Assembly: GCA_025355115.1 (NCBI GenBank)
Contig: JANXLO010000293.1
Location: 1-13,484, forward strand
Length of the DNA: 13,484 nucleotides
Direction of reading: 5' to 3'
Origin: Chthonomonadaceae bacterium
Lineage (GTDB): Bacteria > Armatimonadota > Chthonomonadetes > Chthonomonadales > Chthonomonadaceae
In this document: positions 1-6,561 of the stretch, piece by piece
Layout: every line of letters begins with the position of its first letter
How positions within the stretch are numbered: the first letter of the stretch is position 1
The notes under the pieces: model-generated
Databases searched by the model: none
Told to the model about the DNA's origin: nothing
Seen by the model: only the letters and a program-made list of their open reading frames with translations
Translations under genes and position numbers: made by a program

Positions 1-1485
1 AACGGCTGGGTCGACGCGGTAGCCTGGTCGCCTGACGGCACCAGGATAGCCGCCACGTTCGGCGACAACACCATTCATATTTTCAACGCCAGCGACGGTT
101 CGCTGCTCGCCACGATGACCGGTCACACCGACAAAATAACCAGCATCGCCTTCTCCGGAAACAGCCAGAAGCTCGTTTCCGGCAGCTGGGACAAGAGCGT
201 TCGAGTCTGGAGCGTCGCGGACGGCAGTCTGCTCAAGCTTCTGAACGGCCACACCAATTTCGTTGACAGCGTGGCCTTCTCCGCCGACAACGCCACTGTC
301 TGCTCCGGCAGCGAAGACGCGACGATGCGCATATGGAACGCGGCCACCGGCGCACTGCTGTTCACCCGAACCGACAACTTCGGCCCTGTCAACACAATCT
401 GCATCTCGCCCGACAGCAAATTCGTCGCTGGCGGAGGCTTTGACGGCAAGCTTCGTCTTTGGCGAATATCCGATGGCCAACTGCTCAACACCATGGATAC
501 CAAGGTCTGGTTCATCGCCAGCGCGTACTCCCCGGACGGCGCCAAAATCTACCTCTCTCCCGACAACGGCCAGACGCAGATCTACGGCGGATCCAGTGGC
601 AATTTCGTTGGCATGCTGCCGGTGGAGCATACAGGCACCGTCTACAACGCTGCCATCAGTCCGAACCGTGATACGGTCGCCACCGCCAGCTACGACAGCA
701 GCACGAAAATATACGATTTCACTACGGGCGTCCTGCTTCAGACCCTCCAGGACGGCAATCAGCCGATCTACAGCGTCACTTACTCTCCCGACGGAACGAT
801 GGTTGCGACGGGGAGCAACGACGCCAAAATCCGCATCTGGCGCGTCTCGACGGGCACCCTGGTGCAGAACATCTCAAACGGGACATCGGCGCTTGGCATA
901 GTCTGGACCACGAGCGGCAATATCATCGTCGGCAACAGCAACAACACGATTAAGATTTTCAGGGCTTCTGACGGCGTCCTGCTCGGGTCGCTTGCCGGGC
1001 ACACCGCCGCCGTGAACTCGCTGGCCCTTTCGCCTGATGGGACGCTGCTCGCCTCCGGCAGCGACGACAAAACGATCAAAATATGGCGACTCTCAGACTC
1101 CACATTGGTGCGCACATTGACTGCCCACACCGACAAGGTGCGAGACGTCGCGTTCTCGGCGGATGGCACCATGCTCATCTCCGCCAGCAACGACAAGCGA
1201 AGCATTGTCTGGAAAGTGGTGGACGGCAGTCAGATCCAGGGCTTCAGCCACACGGACAACGTTGTTTCCGCCGCGTTCTCACCGGACGGCGGCACCGTCT
1301 CGACGGGCGGCGAAGATAAGCACCTCAAAATATGGCGGCTCTCCAATGGCGCTCTGCTTCAGGACTATACTCAGGAGACCGGCACATTCTCGCTTGGCTT
1401 CAACCAGGGCGTGGATAGCCTGAACTACTCACCGGACGGCCGCGTCATCATGTGCGGACGCGGCGACGCGGCGCTCTCGCAGATC
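1..1485 (+). repeat. WD40 blade array (about 12 blades)
   Basis: Repeats of about 40 residues (120 bp) have the consensus GHT-hydrophobic-xSVAFSPDGTxLASGSxDxTIKIWRxSDGxLL. The best conserved are those starting near bases 115, 241, 994 and 1120. Blades near 490-610 and 870-960 are degenerate. Blades are built into 7-bladed propellers as a rule, so twelve visible blades plus at least two upstream would make two propellers; that count is inference. Confidence 0.88.
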
Positions 1486-3684
1486 GTGAATCCCTACTGG
1501 GTTCCCTTAGTGGCCAACGTCACCGTCGCGCCAGGCGCGGTGGTCGGATCGAACTCCGCGGTCGGCACAGTGACGATCACCGGCCCGGCTCCCTCAGGTG
1601 GAGTGGTGGTCTCGCTCAGCAGCAGCATTCCAGCCGCCTCCGTGCCTCTCACGGTCTCCATCCCGGCTGGCAGCAGCTCGGCGACCTTCACCGTCAACAC
1701 AAGCGCGGTTGCGCTCGACTCCTCGGCCACGATCACCGGCGCTCTTAATGGCGTCGCAAAATCCTCCGTTCTCCTCGTCCAGGCGCCCACCGCCCTGAGC
1801 CTTGCGATCGCGCCCTCCAGCGTGCGAGGCGGACAGAACGCTGCAGGAACCGTCACGCTCACCGGCCCCGCTCCGGCGGGCGGCATAGCCCTCATGCTCA
1901 CGAGCAGCAACACCGCCGCAGCCGGAGTGCCAGGGGCTGTGACCGTCGCGGCGGGCGCCACCTCCGCCGTCTTCACCGTCACCACAAGCGTCGTCGCTGT
2001 CACGGCCACAGTAACCCTCTCCGCCACTCAGGGCACGACCGTCACCGCGACGCTCGCAGTCACGCCCCCGACCGTCACCGCCCTCAGCCTCAGCCCCGCC
2101 AGCTTGCGCGGGGGACAGGCCTCCTCGGGGACCGTCACCATAAGCGATCCGGCCCCCGCGACGGGCATCGTCGTCTCCCTCACAAGCGGCAATGCCTCCC
2201 TCGCGAGCGGCCCGGCCTCCGTGACCGTCGCGGCGGGCGCCACGACCGCCGCATTCCCCATCACGACCCACGTCGTCGCCGCAGCGGTCTCCGTCACCTT
2301 CACCGCGAGCTTCAGCGGAACCTCGGCCACCGCGGCCCTTGCCCTCGCGCCGCCCAATCTCACCGCCCTCACGCTCGCCCCCTCCGCCGTGCGGGGCAGC
2401 CTCAGCACGACGGCGACCGTCACGATAAGCGATCCCGCGCCTGCGGGCGGCATAGCAGTTGCCCTCAGCAGCGGCAACGCGGCAGCAATCCCGCCGGCCT
2501 CAGTCACGATCCCTGCCGGACAGACGACTGCGAGCGCAGCCGTCGCGACTGTGCCCGTCGCCTCCGATACTCCCGTCACCCTCACAGCCGCCTTCGCAGG
2601 CCAGAACCAGACGGCCGTTCTAACCGTTCAGAAGCCCGTTCTCCAGCGGCTGACGGTCACTCCCGGCTCCGTGCTCGCCCTCCAGACGGCGACGGCCACC
2701 GTCTTCATCGACAGCCCCGCGCCCGCAGGAGGCACTTCCGTCGCCTTCCTGAGCACCAACCCGGCGGCAGCGGCACTGCCCGCCTCCGTCGTCATTCCCG
2801 CCGGAGCGCTGAGCGCGAGCGTGCCCGTGACGACCTTCCCCGTCGCGCAGACGGCCTCCCTGACGCTGGCGGTCACCCTCGACGCCAACTCCCAGACGGC
2901 CGCCTTCTCCGTGCTGCCGCATCTGCCCTTCGACTTCGACAACGACGGGCACAACGATCTGCTCCTTCAGAGCCAGACCAGCAATCTCATCGTCATCTGG
3001 TACGCCAGCGTGCTCAACATCCTCGGCGGAAGCGCCGTGAGCTATCTGCCTCCCGCGGGCTGGCAGGTCGCGGGCTGCGCGGACTTCGACGGCAACGGCA
3101 CGCCGGATCTGGTGCTTCAGAACCAGGGCACGGGCCAGGTGGTGCTGTGGTACATGAGCGGCAGCACGGTGACCGGAGGCGAGGCGCTGAGCTTCCAGCC
3201 CGGCCCCTCCTACAAGGTGGTGGGCGTGGGCGACTTCTCCGGGGACGGCAAGCCCGACATCCTTTTCCAGCACCGGGCGACGGGTCAGCTCGTCATCTGG
3301 TTCATGGATCGGGCGACGGTGACGGGGGGCGCCTCGGTGGCGACAGTGCCCGGAGCGGGCTGGCTTGTCATCGGCGCAGCGGACATGAACGGGGACGGCC
3401 GTCCGGACATCCTGTTCCAGAATCAGGCGACGCGTCAGATTGCGGCATGGTACATGAACGGCGCGAGCTTCGCGGGTGGAGCGGTCATCGCGGTCACGCC
3501 GTCCGCCGGCTGGGAGGTTCGGAGCGTGGAGGATGTGAACGGGGACGGGCAGGCGGACCTGGTGTTCCAGAATCAGACGACGAACCAGCTTCTGGTATGG
3601 TATATGCAGGGGCTCAACGTGACGGGCGGCGGGCTGATGTCGCTCACTCCCACGCCGGGCTACAAGCTAATGGCCCCGCGCTGA
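1..3684 (+). CDS. Giant WD40 / Ig-like / VCBS repeat surface protein (5'-truncated by window edge)
   Basis: The reading frame is open from base 1, and the first in-frame ATG (115) lies inside a WD40 blade, so the true start is upstream; 1227 codons are visible. Counting from base 1, residues 1 to about 495 are around twelve WD40 blades (recurring GHT/AHT...SPDG...GSxDxTIKIW pattern). Residues 504-973 are five Ig-like repeats sharing the core GTVTI(T/S)(G/D)PAP(A)GG. Residues 977-1227 are five VCBS/FG-GAP repeats with Ca-binding loops DFDNDGHND, DFDGNGTPD, DFSGDGKPD, DMNGDGRPD and DVNGDGQAD, each followed by an LVxQNQxTxQ-VVWYM strand. The protein ends abruptly at YKLMAPR with no sorting signal, membrane helix or PEP-CTERM. 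Such architectures are normally exported and act in adhesion or polymer binding, but the signal peptide is outside the window, so secretion is inferred. The gene is followed by a strong hairpin. Domain identity is secure; the role is unknown. Confidence 0.93.
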   Translation, partial: NGWVDAVAWSPDGTRIAATFGDNTIHIFNASDGSLLATMTGHTDKITSIAFSGNSQKLVSGSWDKSVRVWSVADGSLLKLLNGHTNFVDSVAFSADNATVCSGSEDATMRIWNAATGALLFTRTDNFGPVNTICISPDSKFVAGGGFDGKLRLWRISDGQLLNTMDTKVWFIASAYSPDGAKIYLSPDNGQTQIYGGSSGNFVGMLPVEHTGTVYNAAISPNRDTVATASYDSSTKIYDFTTGVLLQTLQDGNQPIYSVTYSPDGTMVATGSNDAKIRIWRVSTGTLVQNISNGTSALGIVWTTSGNIIVGNSNNTIKIFRASDGVLLGSLAGHTAAVNSLALSPDGTLLASGSDDKTIKIWRLSDSTLVRTLTAHTDKVRDVAFSADGTMLISASNDKRSIVWKVVDGSQIQGFSHTDNVVSAAFSPDGGTVSTGGEDKHLKIWRLSNGALLQDYTQETGTFSLGFNQGVDSLNYSPDGRVIMCGRGDAALSQIVNPYWVPLVANVTVAPGAVVGSNSAVGTVTITGPAPSGGVVVSLSSSIPAASVPLTVSIPAGSSSATFTVNTSAVALDSSATITGALNGVAKSSVLLVQAPTALSLAIAPSSVRGGQNAAGTVTLTGPAPAGGIALMLTSSNTAAAGVPGAVTVAAGATSAVFTVTTSVVAVTATVTLSATQGTTVTATLAVTPPTVTALSLSPASLRGGQASSGTVTISDPAPATGIVVSLTSGNASLASGPASVTVAAGATTAAFPITTHVVAAAVSVTFTASFSGTSATAALALAPPNLTALTLAPSAVRGSLSTTATVTISDPAPAGGIAVALSSGNAAAIPPASVTIPAGQTTASAAVATVPVASDTPVTLTAAFAGQNQTAVLTVQKPVLQRLTVTPGSVLALQTATATVFIDSPAPAGGTSVAFLSTNPAAAALPASVVIPAGALSASVPVTTFPVAQTASLTLAVTLDANSQTAAFSVLPHLPFDFDNDGHNDLLLQSQTSNLIVIWYASVLNILGGSAVSYLPPAGWQVAGCADFDGNGTPDLVLQNQGTGQVVLWYMSGSTVTGGEALSFQPGPSYKVVGVGDFSGDGKPDILFQHRATGQLVIWFMDRATVTGGASVATVPGAGWLVIGAADMNGDGRPDILFQNQATRQIAAWYMNGASFAGGAVIAVTPSAGWEVRSVEDVNGDGQADLVFQNQTTNQLLVWYMQGLNVTGGGLMSLTPTPGYKLMAPR
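1510..2919 (+). repeat. Five tandem Ig-like coding repeats, about 280-288 bp each
   Basis: Units begin near bases 1510, 1789, 2077, 2362 and 2641. Each encodes a (T)ALxLxPxSVRGG opening, a GTVTIxxPAPAGG core, a PASVTIPAGxTTAxFxV strand and a closing xAxLxV strand. Similarity is also visible at DNA level: a 23-bp stretch is identical at 1939-1961 and 2221-2243, 282 bp (94 codons) apart. That points to fairly recent duplication or gene conversion among units 2 and 3. Confidence 0.85.
2929..3681 (+). repeat. Five VCBS/FG-GAP Ca-binding coding repeats
   Basis: Five units of about 49 residues each carry a D-x-[DNS]-x-[DN]-G-x-x-D loop. Each is followed by an (I/V)LFQNQxTxQL(V)WYM stretch and a VTGG(x)xxSxxPxxGW linker. 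FG-GAP/VCBS loops of this type bind calcium and form integrin-like propeller blades. Five units are fewer than a closed seven-bladed propeller would need. Confidence 0.87.
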
Positions 3685-3711
3685 CCCGCCTTGACGAGGA
3701 CGCACAGAACG

Positions 3712-3749
3712 AGGCCCGCCGGAGTTTCAGATGAACCTCCGGCGGGCCT
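3712..3749 (+). terminator. 13-bp perfect hairpin between convergent genes
   Basis: AGGCCCGCCGGAG (3712-3724) pairs perfectly with CTCCGGCGGGCCT (3737-3749) across a 12-nt loop. It sits 27 bp after the stop of the repeat protein and 8 bp before the stop of the convergent minus-strand gene. There is no T-tract directly after the stem on either strand, so it is a hairpin terminator or 3'-end stabiliser rather than a textbook intrinsic terminator; it could serve both directions. Confidence 0.65.
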
Positions 3750-3757
3750 ATATGCAG

Positions 3758-4060
3758 CTAATTCTTCTCTTCGACTCTCTTGGGCACTGGCTCCAGACTG
3801 TCCCAGCCAAAGCCAACACTCTCCAGATGCGCCTTCAGGCGAAGAAAGTATCTGTCATGCAGTAGTTCACTTTCAGCTCGAGTGAGTCTGATGAGGTCGT
3901 ACCTTGCATCTTCGCTGGCATCTTTTAGTTTGGCATAAGCGACACTTATTCGACCTGGATGGTCATCTACATACCTGATGCGTTCCAGATGAGTGCGAGG
4001 TACAGATATAGTCGCCAATGCCTTCGCCTTGGATACCGCGACAACTCTGCCGACGGGCAT
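3758..4060 (-). CDS. Hypothetical protein, 100 aa, second gene of a two-gene operon
   Basis: I do not recognise this family. The ATG lies 11 bp after the stop of the upstream gene, and that stop overlaps a GAGGA ribosome-binding site, so the two are almost certainly co-transcribed and translationally linked. The protein starts with a beta-rich piece (VGRVVAVSKAKALATISVP, residues 2-20). The rest is charged and probably mostly helical, with a stretch rich in Arg, Glu and Leu (about residues 50-80) that contains RAESELLH (an R-x6-H spacing). The C-terminus is basic/acidic (KRVEEKN). There is no signal peptide or membrane helix, so it is probably cytosolic. Base composition is clearly poorer in GC than the repeat protein next door. 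The R-x6-H spacing is reminiscent of HEPN RNases, but the rest is too short and unlike them to assign. Confidence 0.68.
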   Translation of the reverse strand: MPVGRVVAVSKAKALATISVPRTHLERIRYVDDHPGRISVAYAKLKDASEDARYDLIRLTRAESELLHDRYFLRLKAHLESVGFGWDSLEPVPKRVEEKN

Positions 4061-4071
4061 TTTGGTCGTCC

Positions 4072-4542
4072 TCAGAGTCGTTGCAGATCAGCGTCTGTAA
4101 CGTTATCTGCCTCTAAGCCGCGCTCCCTCAGGCCCTTCACTCTGACATCCAAAGCCGCCAGGGGGTGCGCACGATGAATTTTGGCCCGAGCCTCATACAC
4201 TTTGTCCGCCTGATCACTGAGCAGCGTCGGAACAAAAACAATCACATGCTGCCCCATAATATCAGGTACCAGCACATGGACATCCTTGATTTTCAGTGCT
4301 TTGTTTACGAATGCACAGAGAGCAATTTCGTTTGAGCTCGAAGCGTTAGCCTCGAGATTGCCAGTTGGCAGAGCACTATCTTGTCCATGATGCAGAATGG
4401 TGGGCATGGGGGCAGCCTTCTCCGACTTTGTAGCCCCAGGGACATATGCTCTTTTATTGTTTCGACCGGCTGCCTCCCCCGAGGAATCGGAAGAAGCGTT
4501 TGAATCGAGCGTTTTCTGTTTGTCTCGAACAGCAATTTCCAC
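4072..4542 (-). CDS. Hypothetical protein, about 156 aa, first gene of a two-gene operon
   Basis: I do not recognise this family. The frame can start at TTG 4554 or GTG 4542. I prefer GTG because GAGG (4552-4549) lies 6 nt before it, while the TTG has only a weak site. The first 70 residues are low in complexity (Ser, Ala, Asn, Lys) and probably disordered. From about residue 70 an alpha/beta core follows: a helix (IALCAFVNKALKI), then two strands (VHVLVPD and HVIVFVPTLL), a long helix (SDQADKVYEARAKIHRAH) and a final strand (ALDVRVKGL). No signal peptide or membrane segment is seen. It is followed at 11 bp by the 100-aa gene and driven by a good candidate promoter at 4631-4659. A paired regulator/effector or toxin-antitoxin arrangement is possible but unproven. 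Confidence 0.68.
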   Translation of the reverse strand: MEIAVRDKQKTLDSNASSDSSGEAAGRNNKRAYVPGATKSEKAAPMPTILHHGQDSALPTGNLEANASSSNEIALCAFVNKALKIKDVHVLVPDIMGQHVIVFVPTLLSDQADKVYEARAKIHRAHPLAALDVRVKGLRERGLEADNVTDADLQRL

Positions 4543-4610
4543 GATGCGCCTCAAATCTTATCGCTGAACAGTTGTCCGTTGTGGCATTGAGCGGGTAGTC
4601 AGCATTAATT

Positions 4611-4638
4611 TTGCGAGCCTGAATTGGTTTAGTATATC
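4611..4638 (+). promoter_or_regulatory. Possible weak promoter for the HUMPS-family gene
   Basis: TTGCGA (4611-4616) and TATATC (4633-4638) are 16 bp apart, each 4 of 6 to the sigma70 consensus. The -10 overlaps the -10 of the divergent promoter, so the two could compete. It is weak by sequence, but no better site was seen before the 4785 start. Confidence 0.22.
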
Positions 4639-4659
4639 GGATGGAGGACAGGTTGTCAG
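4631..4659 (-). promoter_or_regulatory. Sigma70-type promoter for the minus-strand hypothetical operon
   Basis: Reading the minus strand, CTGACA (4659-4654, 5 of 6 to consensus) is followed after 17 bp by TATACT (4636-4631, 5 of 6). Transcription would start near 4624, giving an 80-bp leader before the GTG start at 4542. It is among the best promoter matches in the window. Confidence 0.55.
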
Positions 4660-4682
4660 CAAACGGACTGTCAGGCTGTCAG
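4654..4682. repeat. Triple TGTCAG motif at the divergent promoter
   Basis: TGTCAG occurs at 4654-4659, 4669-4674 and 4677-4682. The first copy is the -35 box of the minus-strand promoter read in reverse. The cluster also sits just downstream of the possible plus-strand -10, where a regulator could affect both genes. Spacings (15 and 8 bp) are not helical-turn multiples, so chance is possible. Confidence 0.3.
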
Positions 4683-4784
4683 CGATTGGCTGAGTACGTT
4701 GCCGCGCGAGATCGGAGAGCAGCGCAGGCAGGGAAAGTGGCTGGTTGCGTGCAATCTGATGGAAACAGCAGGACGGAGATTACG

Positions 4785-5444
4785 ATGCAGAAACTGGAGA
4801 TCGCAGGGCCAATCGTGCAGGTCGCGATAGACGTGCTTACTATCGACGAGGCGCTTCGCATTGCGGAGGCGGCGGTGAAGGCGGGCGCAGATTGGCTCGA
4901 GGCCGGGACGCCATTGGTCACTTTCGCGGGCGTGAAGGCGATCGGAGCTTTGGCGGAGGCTTTTCCTGGTGTCCCTGTGCTAGCGGACTATAAGATGATG
5001 GACGGAGTGCGAAAGTATGTCGTGGAGACTGCGAGGCAGGGAGGCCGCATCGCGACCATCTGCGCGGTCGCGAGTGACGCGAGCATTCGGGAAGCTGTGC
5101 AGGCCGCGCACGATTCCGGAGTGACGCTCATAAGCGACCTCTACGCTTCGCCGAACGTCGCGGAGCGAGCGGCACAACTTGAGGCTCTTGGAGTGGACGC
5201 CGTCTATGTGCACTGGGGAGCAGACCAGCGCAAAGAGCGGCCTGACTACGATGCTCTCACCGACCTCGCCGCGGTCGTGAATCGCGTCGCCGTGCCGGTT
5301 GGGGTCGGCACCTTTAGCGTGGAGGACGGCATGCGGGCTTTCCGGGAGGGCGCAAAAATCGCTGTCATCGGTGTCCCTCTGATACAGGCGGACAATGTGG
5401 AAAAGGCGCTGCGTGAGTACGTTCAACGCTGCAAAGGCGCCTGA
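4785..5444 (+). CDS. HUMPS-family protein, 3-hexulose-6-phosphate synthase-like
   Basis: A 219-aa (beta/alpha)8 enzyme of the orotidine-5'-phosphate decarboxylase superfamily, whose sugar-phosphate branch includes 3-hexulose-6-phosphate synthase and 3-keto-L-gulonate-6-phosphate decarboxylase. Seen: VAID (residues 13-16), EAGTPL (39-44), the metal/substrate motif ADYKMMD (67-73; D68, K70, D73) and VHWGADQ (142-148). The region ASDASIREAV matches HPS better than the decarboxylases. The usual Gly-Gly phosphate-binding turn near residue 172 reads GVGTF, and the following strand ends IGVPL, so substrate may differ. ATG 4785 was chosen because GGAG lies 6 nt before it and the family begins here; the frame is open 144 bp further up without a better start. 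No partner isomerase (phi) lies next to it, so ribulose-monophosphate function is unproven. Cytosolic. Confidence 0.85.
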   Translation: MQKLEIAGPIVQVAIDVLTIDEALRIAEAAVKAGADWLEAGTPLVTFAGVKAIGALAEAFPGVPVLADYKMMDGVRKYVVETARQGGRIATICAVASDASIREAVQAAHDSGVTLISDLYASPNVAERAAQLEALGVDAVYVHWGADQRKERPDYDALTDLAAVVNRVAVPVGVGTFSVEDGMRAFREGAKIAVIGVPLIQADNVEKALREYVQRCKGA

Positions 5445-5590
5445 GGAAAATTCTACTGCTTTACCCTTTCGGGCGGGAACCGGGGGTCGGGCACTGTAAC
5501 TTCATGCGGGCTGTTCTCGTCCAAACGGAGAAATGCGGCCTCTAGCGCTGCTCGAACAGACAGCAGACGACACGATCGGAAGATATGACT

Positions 5591-6508
5591 ATGCGGAATC
5601 GATCTACTCTTGGCACACTGGCGTTGATGCTCTGCTGCGTAGGCGCACAGGCTCAGACTATTGATCACTCGAACCCCAACACCGGCAACGACGATCTCAT
5701 TGCCACGCAGAGCTACAACTGGGGGCCTGTCTTTTTGGGAGGGCTGTGCCGCCTCACTGACAAAGGCAGCAGCGAGGCCGTCAGCGTCTTCAGCAAACGG
5801 CAGGTCAATATCACTCACTTCGAGAACTCATTTGTCTTTCAGATACTCAGCGGAGGGCCGGGCGACCCCTCCGACGGCACCGGAAATGTAGCCGATGGGC
5901 TGACATTCACGATCCAGTGCATGGACTCCGCGGCGCTCGGCGGCTCAGGCGGCGGCCTGGGATATGAAGGGCTGGAGCATAGCATCGCCATCAAGTTCGA
6001 CCCTACTCCCAACTCCGGGGATCCCTCCTTCAGCTGCACTGGCCTCTACACGAATGGCCAGGGGCCTTTCGGCGGGATCGATCTGCTGCCCCAGGGCGTC
6101 AATATCCGGAATCAGCATCCTTTCCGTGTGGATATGGACTACGACGGCCGTCTGCTTCAAGTGCGCATCACGGATCTGGTGACGCAAGCCACCGCCCGGC
6201 AAAGCTATCCCATCGACATTGCCAAGACAATAGGCAGCCCGACTGCGTTTGTCGGGTTTACGGCCGCGACCGGGCTGGGAAGCGCGGCTCAGGACATCCA
6301 GAAGTGGTTCTTTACCTCGCCCCCGCTCTCCGACGGGCTTCGTGAGGGCATCTGGCGAAGCCGCCTGCAAGGCGCGCAGAGCACGGCGAAGCGACTGGGA
6401 GTGGCGAAATCCGCGTCCGCCTGGCCCACAAGCGCTGGTCATGCCCCCAAACGCATCGCTGCCCGCAAGCCCGCGTATCAGATGAAGATCGCCAGCGCGA
6501 CCCGATAG
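5591..6508 (+). CDS. Secreted L-type (legume-like) lectin domain protein
   Basis: A 305-aa protein with an N-terminal signal peptide: MRNR, a hydrophobic stretch (TLGTLALMLCCVGAQA) and a likely cut after AQA (residue 21). Residues about 24-243 form a concanavalin-A-like L-type lectin beta-sandwich. Hallmarks are NSFVFQI (79-85), ADGLTFTIQ (101-109, with the Asp used for sugar binding in legume lectins), GGLGYEGL (121-128), SIAIKFDP (131-138) and the closing strand VGFTAATGLGSAAQDIQKWFF (221-241). The last 60 residues are a basic, probably disordered tail with no anchor motif. An in-frame ATG at 5585 is only 2 nt after GGAAG, whereas 5591 lies 8 nt from it, so 5591 is preferred. It faces the secreted glycosidase tail to tail; a role in glycan binding outside the cytoplasm is inferred. 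Confidence 0.86.
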   Translation: MRNRSTLGTLALMLCCVGAQAQTIDHSNPNTGNDDLIATQSYNWGPVFLGGLCRLTDKGSSEAVSVFSKRQVNITHFENSFVFQILSGGPGDPSDGTGNVADGLTFTIQCMDSAALGGSGGGLGYEGLEHSIAIKFDPTPNSGDPSFSCTGLYTNGQGPFGGIDLLPQGVNIRNQHPFRVDMDYDGRLLQVRITDLVTQATARQSYPIDIAKTIGSPTAFVGFTAATGLGSAAQDIQKWFFTSPPLSDGLREGIWRSRLQGAQSTAKRLGVAKSASAWPTSAGHAPKRIAARKPAYQMKIASATR

Positions 6509-6561
6509 GAGATAGTCCCAAAGGGTCTCATTCTGCATAGCCAGAGCTTAATGGAGTAGGC

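Noticed and set aside
1494..3273. Several minus-strand frames of 100-225 codons opposite the repeat protein
   Set aside because: They mirror the repetitive GC-rich coding sequence and have low-complexity Gly/Arg/Ala composition.
4641..4784. N-terminal extension of the HUMPS-family gene by 48 codons
   Set aside because: The family starts at the strand containing VAID close to ATG 4785, which has GGAG at the right distance; the extension looks like leader sequence.
6511..6531. GAGA...CCCAAAGGG...TCTC hairpin after the lectin gene
   Set aside because: The stem is short with an unpaired bulge and no T-tract follows, so I do not call a terminator.
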